A stretch of DNA of 64,000 nucleotides from Fischerella thermalis PCC 7521. GTDB taxonomy: Bacteria > Cyanobacteriota > Cyanobacteriia > Cyanobacteriales > Nostocaceae. A model generated the notes under the pieces. That model had not been told where the DNA came from. It made no database searches and saw only the letters and a program-made list of their open reading frames with translations. The position numbers and the translations under genes are program-made. Positions 14,863 to 24,404 of this stretch are shown one piece after another; within the stretch, counting starts at the first letter, position 1; each line of letters begins with the position of its first letter. The stretch lies in NCBI RefSeq assembly GCF_000317225.1, contig NZ_AJLL01000035.1:1-64000 (forward strand), in the 5' to 3' direction.

Positions 14863-17211
14863 TTATTCATCCTCTTCATAGGATTCTAAATCGTCCTGCT
14901 CTATGTCACCAGGTAAGTACATATCTGGTTCTTCACCATTGACGCTGATATCCTGGCGATAGGGAATACCATCGCTGCCAACTGTAACTAGATCAATTTG
15001 TTGACGGTAGTAATCGACGCTTTTAACTTGGACGGCGACGCGATCGCCTAATCTATAGGAAGCGCGATTTTTCCGGCCAAACAAGGCTTGTTGTCTGGCG
15101 CGATATTCGTACCAATCGTCTTTGAGGGAACTGACGTGTACTAATCCTTCTACTCGTAAAGGTACGTTATGATCATCAGTTCCATCTTTTGGTGGTACTT
15201 CAATTTCGACAAAGAACCCGTAGGATTGGACGCCTGTAATTACACCATTGAAAACCTCACCGATGCGTTGTTTCATTAAAGAGGCTCTCTGTAAGCCTTC
15301 TAAGTCAGTTTCGGCTTCTTGGACTTCTTTTTCTCTGTCGTTGATTTGGGTAATTACTCTTGTCAGCTCGCTTTGCAACTCTTGTTGCAATTCTGGTGGT
15401 AGGACGTTCCAGTTAATTTCTCCGTGGCTGGTAGAAGAACGCAAGTTCACACGCTCTTTCACACGAGTATTGCGGCGATCGCGTCCGTGTTCTAGCAGTG
15501 AGTGATATACCCTCTGCATCAGTAAATCTGGGTAACGTCGTAAGGGTGCGGTAAAGTGGACATATTCTGGCAGTGCTAAACCAAAGTGGGGTGCTTTATT
15601 GGTGCTGTAAACAGCTTGTTTGAGGGTGTCTTGTAACAAATAAGTCAAAACTTGTTCCGAGGACGACTCGGCAAATACCCTTGTCAATTGTTGATAATCC
15701 AGAGGTTGGATCTCAATATCTGGTTCTAATGACAATTCGATGCCCAAATTGATCGCTAGTTTCAGCATCTCTTGCACATCTTCAGGATCAGGTGCGCCTT
15801 GGACTCGCCAAATGCTGGGAACACCTAAAGCACTCATGTGATTGGCCATGATTTGATTCACCAGCAATACAAACTCTGTCAGCAGCGATCGCACAGGTGA
15901 ATCTTTTTCGACTACGCATCCGAGAATACCTTCATCATAGAAGGGGTTTTTATTCGTGGGCAGGTTTAACTGCAAACTTCCGCGTGCAGTGCGTTGTTGT
16001 TTCAGGGCTACTTGCAACTTTTTCAACTGTTGCAGTATTTCTACTGCTTCGGTAGGCACTTTCGTAACTTTTTTACCCAGAAGAATAGTTTCTGCTTGCT
16101 GAGCATTCACCGAAGCGTCTACTTTCACTACACTGGGTTGAATTTCCCACTCCAGTACTTCTCCTGATTCTGGATCAAAGGTAATTAAACAAGAGATACT
16201 AAGACGATCACTTCCTACTACTAGAGAACACCGCTCTACCACGTTTTCTGGTAACATTGGCAGAACCAAATCTCCCAGATATACCGATCTGCCCCGTCTA
16301 AGCGCTTCCCGATCAAGTGCTTCATCTGGCTGCACGTAGTGGGAAACATCACAGATGTGAAAGCCTAGCTGCAAATTGCCAGCGCTAGTTGTTTCCAAGG
16401 AAAAGGCATTTTCTACTGTTTTGGTGTCAACATTATTACCCTGTATCGTAATAGTAAACTTGTTACGTAAATCTAGCCGCTCTTTTAAATCTGCCTTTAA
16501 AATCCTTTTTGGTAGCTTGGTGGCTGCTTCTTGGACGTTTTCGGGAAAACTACGGGAAAGGTCATGCTTGCAAGTAACTAAATCTATGTCAGCTGCTGCT
16601 TCTGCATCACTACCAAGGATTTGCACAACCCGTCCTAGTGGGGGATATTGTGCTAGTGGATAGCGTAGAACTTCCACATGGGCGAGATGGTCGATCGCTT
16701 CTTGCAATTTCACACCATTGGCGTACAGTTTCAGTTCAAATAGTAGGCGATCATCTAAAGGTACAGCACGATAGCCCCCTTCTACTTGTTTGATCCGTGC
16801 CAACAAGGTGTGGTTGGAACGTTCTAAAATTAATTTCACCTCTCCTTCTGGAGAACGACGCCGACTACCTTCTTTGAGAACTCGTACCAAAACGCGATCG
16901 CCATTCCAAGCATTACTTAAATGGCTTTCTCGAATGTAAATGTCTTCAGTTCCCTCTACATCTTGAATTGCAAAGCAAAAGCCTTTGCTGGAACAACGCA
17001 ACTTAGCTTCTATTAGTCCTTCTTCAGTAATGCGGCGATATTTACCGCGTTCTTTCACTAAAATGCCAATTTTCTCTAGTACCTCTAAGATGATGTGAAG
17101 TTTCTGTAAACTCTCTTCATCTTCACAACCAAGTTTCTTTTCTAGAAGTTTACGAGCTACCAATTTATCATCAGTGAAATTGGCAAGGAGTGTAGCGATT
17201 GAAAATTCCAT
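14863..17211 (-). CDS. rnr: Ribonuclease R/II family exoribonuclease
   Basis: A 782-residue 3'-5' exoribonuclease that degrades structured RNA. Domains in order: N-terminal winged helix/cold-shock part, RNB catalytic domain with HICDVSHYVQPDEALDREA (the metal-binding Asp residues), FTAPLRRYPDLLMQR near residue 590 (conserved RNB motif), then an S1 domain (GEVFNGVITGVQSYGFFVEI) and an acidic tail. The start at 17211 (MEFSIATLL) is preferred over 17265, whose extra 18 residues look like leader sequence. A hairpin at 17272-17288 lies in the leader. No rpsR/rpmG genes are found next to it, unlike in some cyanobacteria. Confidence 0.94.
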   Translation of the reverse strand: MEFSIATLLANFTDDKLVARKLLEKKLGCEDEESLQKLHIILEVLEKIGILVKERGKYRRITEEGLIEAKLRCSSKGFCFAIQDVEGTEDIYIRESHLSNAWNGDRVLVRVLKEGSRRRSPEGEVKLILERSNHTLLARIKQVEGGYRAVPLDDRLLFELKLYANGVKLQEAIDHLAHVEVLRYPLAQYPPLGRVVQILGSDAEAAADIDLVTCKHDLSRSFPENVQEAATKLPKRILKADLKERLDLRNKFTITIQGNNVDTKTVENAFSLETTSAGNLQLGFHICDVSHYVQPDEALDREALRRGRSVYLGDLVLPMLPENVVERCSLVVGSDRLSISCLITFDPESGEVLEWEIQPSVVKVDASVNAQQAETILLGKKVTKVPTEAVEILQQLKKLQVALKQQRTARGSLQLNLPTNKNPFYDEGILGCVVEKDSPVRSLLTEFVLLVNQIMANHMSALGVPSIWRVQGAPDPEDVQEMLKLAINLGIELSLEPDIEIQPLDYQQLTRVFAESSSEQVLTYLLQDTLKQAVYSTNKAPHFGLALPEYVHFTAPLRRYPDLLMQRVYHSLLEHGRDRRNTRVKERVNLRSSTSHGEINWNVLPPELQQELQSELTRVITQINDREKEVQEAETDLEGLQRASLMKQRIGEVFNGVITGVQSYGFFVEIEVPPKDGTDDHNVPLRVEGLVHVSSLKDDWYEYRARQQALFGRKNRASYRLGDRVAVQVKSVDYYRQQIDLVTVGSDGIPYRQDISVNGEEPDMYLPGDIEQDDLESYEEDE

Positions 17212-18349
17212 GCAGTGAACCGACCTTTGGTCAAAACATCTTTTTTTGTTGAGAGTAAAGAACACTTGCGTGTGGGGATTCCCCCCACCCTTGCAACATG
17301 TCCATTGTTTGAATCTGGTTCTTGGTTGATTACCTCACGACCCACAGACACTAGCGGTAAACGAACTTCCCAACAGGTAGGGCGCTACACAATCATCTCA
17401 GAGTACCAGTTCGTTCAAGTCCTTTCACTTGGTCAATCCAATATACCCTTTTCCCAACCAACACCTGCCAAGTTGGGTTGGTAAAGTGCTAGGTTTTTAC
17501 GCAACGGGTTTTTGAGAGGCTGTGTTTGGATCGCTCTCAGTAGAACTGCCCAAACGCGCTACGCACCTTAAACCGCAGGTGTTCAATCGCCTAATTGAAA
17601 GGTACTTTTCGCGATTAGACTCTGATTGTTAACTAGGAGAAACTGCTGAGCAACCTAAATGTTCCATATGTAGAATCAGTAACAAATAGGTTAGCAGCTT
17701 AACAAGCTGTGAGGACGAACCATTACTTTATTATTGTAAATTTAGTCGTACTTCCAGAAAAGATTTCTGGATATTAAATTGGTTAAATAGTATAGCATTG
17801 CTAGCAATAACACTTAAATTTAGTTAGTTGTAACCAATATTTACTCAAAAATCTTAATTTTACAATCAGTGTACTTAAGTTTTAAATAGCATTTTGGTAA
17901 CTCAGGGTTTAACTATGAGTATAAATAAAGGTTTAAGAAGGTAGAAGTAGGTAGACGCTGAGCAGTTTGGTGGATGTAGGAAGATGCAACCTCACGAATA
18001 CATTCAGGGGATTTAACACAGTTGCTACGCGTTTATTTATTTTCCATAAGTAAATTCAGGGGCTTTAAACCATAGGGCAGAGCACAGAGGATTATGTTTG
18101 TATCAAAAATTACTTTTTTTGCTTATGCCCTCTGACCCTGCCTTTCTTCGGTAAAATGGGGCCATACCCGAAAATGAATCCACAACCTAATCAAACAAAA
18201 ATGGGTGGGTAAATCAAAAGCAATATTTAACAGTTAACATTTATCAGCTTTATCACTTGGGTAAAATTATCCTGCTGATTCCATATTTTAGCTTCTTTGT
18301 TCTTCCCTATTGCTTCCTTTGATAATTAAAACGTAGATTTGGTGAAATT
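17212..18349. other. 1.1-kb divergent spacer, no gene recognised
   Basis: Both strands were read and no convincing ORF or tRNA was found. Notable: hairpin GTGGGG-ATT-..-CCCCAC at 17272-17288 in the rnr leader, and a possible fold at 17645-17708 (GCTG/CAGC, AACCTA with TAGGTT, then AGCTT with AAGCT). AT-rich DNA follows up to about 17930. The rest is plain. A small RNA here is possible but unproven. Confidence 0.45.
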
Positions 18350-19213
18350 ATGTTGTCTCAACTTCAGAGCTTGTATCCTACAGCTAGTTTAATCTCTGAA
18401 TTAGTGCAAATTGATCACGGCAAATATATTGTTCGGGCAAGCGTACAAATTGAAGGTATCACCCGTGCTACTGGTATGGCAGCAGCCTCAACAGTAGAGG
18501 AAGCAGAAGATCAAGCTAGAAGTAGGGCTTTGATGGTTTTGGGAATCACTACTACGCCACAACCACAAATAGAAAGTTTGAGTGAGGCGAAGAGTATGGC
18601 TGAGGCGAAGACGACTAAAAGTAGTGATGTGGCTCAAACAAAGGAAAATTTCCCCGCATCAACACCTCCGCGTATCCCTGTCTCTGCTTTCACCCCAAGT
18701 TCCATAGATACCCCCAATCTGGAGACACAACCAAGGACACCTATTCCACCAACTGTTTCTGCAACGCCCACAATTGAAAACAACAGCCAGGACTTTGAGC
18801 AAAACTTAGCTGTGAGTCCAAGCCCAGAATTACGCTTGGATATTCAACCGGAAGACTTTGGGGTAATTTCCAACAACCAAAGTGAACATCAACCTTTACC
18901 AGAGATTGGTTCTAGTAACGTCACACTCTTTCCCCAACGCAGTCATAACAATACGCCAAATGAAGTAATGGCTGCGCCAGCACCTACAACGAGGAAAAAG
19001 AAGAAAAGTGAACCTGTGGATCAGTCAGATGATATCGCCAAAATAGGAGTCGAAATGCAGCGCTTGGGTTGGACGACAGAACAGGGTAGAGACTATTTAA
19101 TTCAAACCTATGGCAAGCGATCGCGCCATTTACTTGATTCCGAAGAATTACGTGATTTCCTCAAATATTTAGAATCCCAGCCTACACCTGTAGATCCGCT
19201 AGCGGGATTTTGA
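18350..19213 (+). CDS. Putative Rad52/single-strand-annealing-like protein of unknown function
   Basis: A 287-residue protein with two conserved-looking ends and a disordered middle. Residues 1-68 show GKYIVRASVQIEG followed by TVEEAEDQARSRALMVLGI; the pattern of a strand-rich part and then EAEDxARxRALxxLG resembles Rad52/Sak-type DNA-annealing proteins. Residues about 70-215 are Pro/Thr/Ser-rich, then a basic RKKKKSEP. The C-terminal 50 residues (MQRLGWTTEQGRDYLIQTYG, then LDSEELRDFLKYLE) form a helical module. The resemblance is by eye only, so a DNA repair role is a hypothesis. The gene stands alone. Confidence 0.5.
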   Translation: MLSQLQSLYPTASLISELVQIDHGKYIVRASVQIEGITRATGMAAASTVEEAEDQARSRALMVLGITTTPQPQIESLSEAKSMAEAKTTKSSDVAQTKENFPASTPPRIPVSAFTPSSIDTPNLETQPRTPIPPTVSATPTIENNSQDFEQNLAVSPSPELRLDIQPEDFGVISNNQSEHQPLPEIGSSNVTLFPQRSHNNTPNEVMAAPAPTTRKKKKSEPVDQSDDIAKIGVEMQRLGWTTEQGRDYLIQTYGKRSRHLLDSEELRDFLKYLESQPTPVDPLAGF

Positions 19214-19621
19214 TTATTTCATGGTAATGGGTAATGGGTAATAGGTAGTTGGTTCATATTCACTACTAATGACAATTGACAAACAACTACTAAAAAACTG
19301 TAACTAAAAATATGGAATTTGAGATGAGACTGGTATATAATGGGCAAAATTAATACAATAATTATCCTTAGACCTACCAGTAAAGTAAAGGCTGTGATAT
19401 CTAAAAAGCAATTATCACAGTTGCATCATTCTTTGCTTACTGAAAAATGATTGCTGGAATTCAAGTTGCTTAAAATTCCAGCTTCAAACTCAACAAATTT
19501 CAGGGGCGTCTAAACTCTTGTAAACAAAAAATAAAATAGCCTCGTCTAGGGAAAGGGCAAAAGTTAAAGGATAAAGAAATTTTTACTTCCTTTCACCCTT
19601 AATTTTAACCCTTATTTCTGA
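19214..19621. other. 408-bp spacer between the Rad52-like gene and clpP
   Basis: Contains short tandem GGTAATGGGTAATAGGTA repeats after 19220 and a TATAAT at about 19335-19340 on the plus strand with no gene after it. No RNA or terminator is recognised. Confidence 0.4.
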
Positions 19622-20227
19622 CTATACAACTGCCATTGGGCGGCTACCAGCTGCATGACGGTCAATCACTTGGTCTATTAAGCCATAGTCTCTGGCTTCT
19701 TCTGGTGACATAAAGAAGTCCCTTTCTGTGTCTTCGGCGATTTTTTCCAAAGGCTGACCTGTATGTTCGGCTAAATATTCGTTTAGCCGTCGCTTATGGT
19801 AAAGGATTTCGCGGGCTTGAATTTCAATATCAGTTGCTTGTCCACGAGCGCCGCCCAAAGGTTGGTGAATCATGATCCGAGAATGAGGAAGACTCATTCT
19901 TTTACCCTTAGCACCTGCACTAAGGAGAAAAGCACCCATACTGGCTGCTAATCCGGTACAAATTGTACACACATCCGGACGGATGTGCTTCATAGTATCA
20001 AAAATACCCATCCCTGCTGTTACCGAACCGCCAGGAGAATTGATGTACACATATATGTCTTTCTCTGGGTCTTCGGCGTCTAAAAACAGCAGTTGGGCAA
20101 CAATCAAGTTAGCAACGTTGTCATCAATCGCTTGTCCTAAAAAGATAATACGCTCACGTAACAGGCGTGAGTAGATATCAAAGGCGCGTTCGCCACGACC
20201 TGATTGTTCAATAACGATAGGAATCAT
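19622..20227 (-). CDS. clpP: ATP-dependent Clp protease proteolytic subunit ClpP
   Basis: A 201-residue serine protease subunit that forms the double-ring proteolytic chamber with Clp ATPases. Active-site Ser96 in GLAASMGAF and His121 in [12 protein letters not shown] are present, followed by the acidic region [19 protein letters not shown] carrying the third catalytic residue. [19 protein letters not shown] (61-79) is the family oxyanion-region motif. Cyanobacteria carry several clpP genes; which paralogue this is cannot be told here. No clpX follows in the window. Confidence 0.95.
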   Translation of the reverse strand: MIPIVIEQSGRGERAFDIYSRLLRERIIFLGQAIDDNVANLIVAQLLFLDAEDPEKDIYVYINSPGGSVTAGMGIFDTMKHIRPDVCTICTGLAASMGAFLLSAGAKGKRMSLPHSRIMIHQPLGGARGQATDIEIQAREILYHKRRLNEYLAEHTGQPLEKIAEDTERDFFMSPEEARDYGLIDQVIDRHAAGSRPMAVV

Positions 20228-20511
20228 GTAGCCAGCTTGTAACTAGTGTAGATACATTCTATCGATTACAAAGGCTGATTGTTTTCCGAAACCATGTTAA
20301 CCACTGTGTAGTCATATATAGCAGATGGTGCTTACCCTATTAACTCAGCAGTTTTCCGGTATTATTTTTTCAAAGTTTTGTAAAAAATCCCATAAATTTA
20401 CTGAAAAAATCCGGTTATATCTACCTAATGGGGTAGATCCTTACTACAAGGTGTATCTAGAAGATTCGATCCCGAATTTAGAAGACATCGACCGAAACAG
20501 AGGAAATCGCC

Positions 20512-20667
20512 ATGCTAGAAAAATTTGTACAAGCCGCTATCATTACCTTCTTACTGCACCTGATCGTCGGACTCAACCCCAACACTAAAATTAGTACCGA
20601 AGCAGTACCCCCCTCTGGTACAGTTTCAATACCAGTGGCTAGTTCGTTTTTGCGTTCTTTAGAGTAA
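20512..20667 (+). CDS. Small 51-residue protein with a hydrophobic N-terminal helix
   Basis: The frame reads MLEKFVQAAIITFLLHLIVG, then a polar tail ending SSFLRSLE. A good ribosome site AGAGGA (20499-20504) lies 7 nt before the ATG, which supports translation. The first 22 residues could be an amphipathic or membrane helix and the tail is Pro/Ser/Thr-rich. It lies between divergent clpP and the DUF255 gene on the plus strand, with a spacer of 147 bp before the latter. I do not recognise the family. Confidence 0.55.
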   Translation: MLEKFVQAAIITFLLHLIVGLNPNTKISTEAVPPSGTVSIPVASSFLRSLE

Positions 20668-20814
20668 AAAATCACTGGTTGCATCAAAAGTATGTTGATT
20701 TGGTTGTCACTTATTGGCTGGTAGTTGGTTGTTAATTTTCCAACCGACTACCAACAATCAACAAAGAACATTCGAGGTAGACTGAACACAGAAGGCAAAT
20801 ACTAGCGTCTAATC

Positions 20815-22890
20815 ATGACTAATCGCCTTGCTGAAGCTAAGAGTCTCTATCTCCGCAAACACGCTGAAAATCCGATTGATTGGTGGCCTTGGTGCGACGA
20901 AGCACTCTCCACCGCAAAAGCACAGAATAAACCTATATTTCTCTCTATTGGCTACTCCAGTTGCCACTGGTGTACTGTCATGGAAGGAGAAGCATTTTCT
21001 GACCCAGGCATTGCCGAGTACATGAATGCCAATTTTATCCCGATCAAAGTAGACAGGGAAGAAAGACCAGACATCGACAGCATTTACATGCAAGCTTTGC
21101 AAATGATGAGTGGTCAAGGGGGTTGGCCTTTAAATGCTTTTTTATCTCCAGATGATTTAGTACCATTTTACGCAGGTACTTACTTCCCAGTGGAACCACG
21201 CTACGGACGTCCTGGCTTTTTACAAGTTTTACAAGCGATTCGCCACTACTACGATACAGAAAAACAAGACCTGCGCGATCGCAAAGCAGTAATTCTCGAA
21301 TCACTCCTCACCTCCGCAGTATTGCAGCAACAAGGTACTACCGCAACTCAAGACAAGGAGTTATTACACAAAGGCTGGGAAACTAGCACGGGGATCATTA
21401 CTCCGAATCAATATGGTAATAGTTTCCCCATGATCCCCTATGCAGAATTAGCATTGCGCGGAACACGATTTGAAGTGACATCTGAATATGATGGCAAACA
21501 AGTTTGTACTCAACGGGGATTAGACCTGGCATTAGGTGGTATTTATGACCATGTAGGCGGAGGCTTTCACCGCTACACCGTTGATCCCACCTGGACAGTA
21601 CCACATTTTGAAAAGATGCTCTACGATAACGGTCAAATTGTAGAGTATCTAGCAAATCTTTGGAGTGCAGGTATAGAAGAGCCTGCTTTTAAAAGAGCGA
21701 TCGCTGGTACCGTCCAATGGCTCAAAAGAGAAATGACCGCCCCAGAAGGTTATTTCTATGCTGCTCAAGATGCTGATAGTTTCACCCCCCCTTACCAAGG
21801 GGGGGACAAGGGGGGGTCAGAACCAGAAGAAGGAGCCTTTTACGTCTGGACTTTCAGTGAACTAGAACAACTGCTCACTGCTGAAGAACTCATAGAATTG
21901 CAACAACAATTTACAGTCACCGCTAATGGTAACTTTGAAAGTAAAAACGTCTTACAAAGACGCCGTAGTGGGGAACTGAGCGCAACCGTAGAAACAGCCC
22001 TGAAAAAATTATTCGTAGCGCGTTACGGTGCAACTCCTGAATCACTAGAAACATTTCCTCCCGCACGTAACAACCAAGAAGCGAAATCTCGTCATTGGCC
22101 TGGTCGGATTCCGGCGGTGACAGATACCAAAATGATAGTTGCTTGGAATAGCTTGATGATTTCTGGCTTAGCAAGGGCGTATGCTGTTTTCCGAGAACCT
22201 GTGTATTTGGAACTAGCAACCACAGCCGCAGATTTCATTGTCAATCATCAGTTTGTGGATGGGCGTTTCCACCGACTTAACTATGAAAATCAACCAACCG
22301 TATTAGCTCAGTCAGAAGATTACGCCTTTTTTATCAAAGCACTGCTAGATTTGCAAACTTGCAGCCCTGAACAAAACAAATGGTTAGAAAGGGCGATCGC
22401 TCTCCAAGAAGAATTTGACGAATATCTTTGGAGTGTAGAATTAGGAGGGTATTATAACACATCAAGTGATGCAAGTCAAGATTTAATTGTGCGCGAACGT
22501 AGTTATGTAGACAATGCGACACCGTCAGCAAATGGAGTAGCGATCGCCAATCTCGTGCGTCTTGCCCTGTTTACAGATAATCTGCATTATTTAGATTTAG
22601 CAGAGCAAGGCTTAAATGCTTTTCGCTCTGTGATGAATAGTACTCCCCAAGCCTGTCCGAGTTTGTTCACAGCCTTGGATTGGTATCGCAATAGTACCCT
22701 GATTCGCACCACCACCGAGCAATTACACTCACTCATGTCTCAATACTTACCAAGCGTTGTGTTTGCGATCGCATCAAAACTACCAGACAACAGTGTTGGC
22801 TTAGTTTGTCAAGGGTTAAAATGCCTACCAGCAGCCTCAAGTTTAGAGCAAATGTTGCAGCAAGTTCGCCAAAGTCAGGTGAGAGGGTGA
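20815..22890 (+). CDS. DUF255 thioredoxin-domain protein (YyaL/SPATA20 family)
   Basis: A 691-residue protein with the N-terminal thioredoxin-like DUF255 domain: [13 protein letters not shown], then [16 protein letters not shown] with Cys50 and Cys53 (CxxC), and [15 protein letters not shown]. The long C-terminal part is an alpha/alpha barrel of the glycoside hydrolase-like type ([32 protein letters not shown]). The role is unknown; a redox or sugar-modifying enzyme has been suggested for the family. Between DADS and [10 protein letters not shown] an extra [11 protein letters not shown] is coded by a G/C-rich palindromic repeat at 21785-21816 inserted in frame. No operon partner is evident. 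Confidence 0.9.
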   Translation: MTNRLAEAKSLYLRKHAENPIDWWPWCDEALSTAKAQNKPIFLSIGYSSCHWCTVMEGEAFSDPGIAEYMNANFIPIKVDREERPDIDSIYMQALQMMSGQGGWPLNAFLSPDDLVPFYAGTYFPVEPRYGRPGFLQVLQAIRHYYDTEKQDLRDRKAVILESLLTSAVLQQQGTTATQDKELLHKGWETSTGIITPNQYGNSFPMIPYAELALRGTRFEVTSEYDGKQVCTQRGLDLALGGIYDHVGGGFHRYTVDPTWTVPHFEKMLYDNGQIVEYLANLWSAGIEEPAFKRAIAGTVQWLKREMTAPEGYFYAAQDADSFTPPYQGGDKGGSEPEEGAFYVWTFSELEQLLTAEELIELQQQFTVTANGNFESKNVLQRRRSGELSATVETALKKLFVARYGATPESLETFPPARNNQEAKSRHWPGRIPAVTDTKMIVAWNSLMISGLARAYAVFREPVYLELATTAADFIVNHQFVDGRFHRLNYENQPTVLAQSEDYAFFIKALLDLQTCSPEQNKWLERAIALQEEFDEYLWSVELGGYYNTSSDASQDLIVRERSYVDNATPSANGVAIANLVRLALFTDNLHYLDLAEQGLNAFRSVMNSTPQACPSLFTALDWYRNSTLIRTTTEQLHSLMSQYLPSVVFAIASKLPDNSVGLVCQGLKCLPAASSLEQMLQQVRQSQVRG
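21785..21816. repeat. GC-rich palindromic repeat inserted in frame in the DUF255 gene
   Basis: Seven C, TTACCAA, seven G, then ACAA and seven G. This is a common Nostocales spacer repeat, here inside a reading frame and keeping it open. Confidence 0.8.
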
Positions 22891-23036
22891 GTTTGGAGGT
22901 GGGGAGGTTGGGAGGTGGGGTGATGGGGGGCTAGGGGTCCCCACTTTGTGGGGTTGGGGGGCAATGGGGAGTGTGAGGAGTAAGTATGAAACAACTACTA
23001 ACCACTAACTACTAACCAATGACCAATGAATGATCA

Positions 23037-23627
23037 ATGACCAATGACCAATTGACGGCTATCGTTTTAGCGGGCGGTAAGAGTAGACGTATGGGTAGGG
23101 ATAAAGCCCTGATCCCCATTGAAGATGTCCCTATGTTGCAACGTATCTGCCAAATTGCGGAGACTTGTGCTGAACAGGTTTATATAGTCACTCCTTGGCC
23201 AGAACGCTATCAGCATTTGTTACTACCCAAAAGTCAGTTTATTCAGGAATTACCTTTACCAGATGAAACTGGTAATGAATCAAAAACCCACGGGCCACTG
23301 GTGGGTTTTGCCCAAGGACTAACGCAAGTAAAAACAGATTGGGTGTTACTATTAGCTTGTGACTTACCGAAATTGCGGGTAGAAGTTTTGCAAGAGTGGA
23401 TTTCTAGATTACAGCAAGTACCAGAAGAAGCGATCGCAGCTTTAGTTTATAGAAATAATAGATGGGAACCATTGTGTGGTTTCTATCGCCGTCGCTGTCT
23501 ACCAGAATTAAATAAGTATATTGAGCAGGGCGGGCGATCATTTCAGGAGTGGTTGAAGCAATATCCCGTGCAAGTATTACCTTTGGTTGATCAGGAGATG
23601 CTTTTTAACTTCAATAGTCTGATTTGA
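23037..23627 (+). CDS. mobA: Molybdenum cofactor guanylyltransferase MobA
   Basis: MobA adds GMP from GTP to molybdopterin. The 196-residue protein has the nucleotide-binding signature [17 protein letters not shown] at residues 10-26 and LACDLPKL (about 105-112) with the metal-binding Asp. [10 protein letters not shown] lies between them. The ATG falls within a run of repeated CAATGACCAATGA units in the spacer, so the first 4-5 residues (MTNDQ) are repeat-derived and the exact start is uncertain. ilvN follows 83 bp downstream on the same strand. Confidence 0.92.
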   Translation: MTNDQLTAIVLAGGKSRRMGRDKALIPIEDVPMLQRICQIAETCAEQVYIVTPWPERYQHLLLPKSQFIQELPLPDETGNESKTHGPLVGFAQGLTQVKTDWVLLLACDLPKLRVEVLQEWISRLQQVPEEAIAALVYRNNRWEPLCGFYRRRCLPELNKYIEQGGRSFQEWLKQYPVQVLPLVDQEMLFNFNSLI

Positions 23628-23710
23628 GAGGGGCATTTAAGTTTAAAATATATGATCCAGGCTTGCAATCTAAAATCCATACAATCCTCTCCCTAGCCTC
23701 TGTTGGCGAC

Positions 23711-24232
23711 ATGAAACATACCCTATCAGTACTTGTAGAAGATGAAGCGGGTGTTCTTTCCCGCATTTCTGGTTTATTTGCCCGTCGTGGCTTTAACATC
23801 GAAAGCCTTGCTGTAGGTCCAGCAGAACAGTCAGGAGTTTCTCGGATCACAATGGTTGTACCAGGTGATGATCGTGTAATTGAACAACTGACCAAGCAAC
23901 TATATAAGCTGATCAACGTTCTGAAAGTGCAGGATATTACTGAAACTCCCTGTGTAGAACGCGAATTAATGCTACTCAAAGTGAATGCTACCAGCAACAC
24001 CCGTTCCGAGATAGTCGAGTTAGCCCAAATTTTCCGGGCGCGAGTGGTGGATGTCGCAGAAGATTCCCTAACTTTAGAAGTTGTCGGTGATCCAGGTAAA
24101 ATGGTCGCGATCGTGCAAGTGTTACAAAAATTTGGCTTGAAGGAAATTGCCCGCACTGGCAAAATTGCTTTAACTCGTGAATCAGGAGTGAATACAGAGT
24201 TGCTAAAATCATTGGAAGCCAAAGTTTCTTAG
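23711..24232 (+). CDS. ilvN: Acetolactate synthase small (regulatory) subunit
   Basis: IlvN binds branched-chain amino acids, mainly valine, and controls the catalytic subunit IlvB in valine, leucine and isoleucine synthesis. The 173-residue protein starts [20 protein letters not shown], an ACT domain, followed by [19 protein letters not shown]. The C-terminal half has [13 protein letters not shown]. The start at 23711 is chosen because the ACT domain begins there; the frame upstream (from 23624) overlaps the end of mobA and reads as spacer. The length fits the family exactly. The large subunit gene is not in the window. Confidence 0.95.
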   Translation: MKHTLSVLVEDEAGVLSRISGLFARRGFNIESLAVGPAEQSGVSRITMVVPGDDRVIEQLTKQLYKLINVLKVQDITETPCVERELMLLKVNATSNTRSEIVELAQIFRARVVDVAEDSLTLEVVGDPGKMVAIVQVLQKFGLKEIARTGKIALTRESGVNTELLKSLEAKVS

Positions 24233-24238
24233 CAAGCA

Positions 24239-24268
24239 GGAGCCGTCAGTGTGACTTCTGGCGGCTCC
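24239..24268 (+). other. Strong hairpin after ilvN
   Basis: An 11-bp stem (GGAGCCGTCAG with CTGGCGGCTCC, one G-T pair) and an 8-nt loop begin 6 bp after the ilvN stop. There is no U-run, so this may be an mRNA 3' stabiliser or a factor-dependent end rather than an intrinsic terminator. Confidence 0.6.
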
Positions 24269-24345
24269 AAATTCTCCGCCATTAGCCGAGCTTGATACTT
24301 GATATCAGAGATCACGCTGCAACGCCCCCAGGTCACTGTGGACTG

Positions 24346-24367
24346 AAAAACCCGCGTAGGCGGGTTT
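24346..24367 (-). terminator. Intrinsic terminator of the M20 amidohydrolase gene
   Basis: On the minus strand, an 8-bp stem AAACCCGC/GCGGGTTT with loop CTAC is followed by a total of five T. It lies 38 bp past the stop. On the plus strand the same hairpin is followed by only three T, so any effect on ilvN would be weak. Confidence 0.75.
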
Positions 24368-24404
24368 CGCATGTGTAGCCGCGATTACGAATATCGCCAG
24401 GACT

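Noticed and set aside
17212-18349. 6S RNA, RNase P RNA or rpsR upstream of rnr
   Set aside because: Searched by eye for their conserved motifs; none found, and only weak hairpins are present.
20325-20588. 87-codon open frame overlapping the 51-residue ORF
   Set aside because: It has no ribosome site and an odd composition; the overlapping frame at 20512 has a good ribosome site and a coherent helix.
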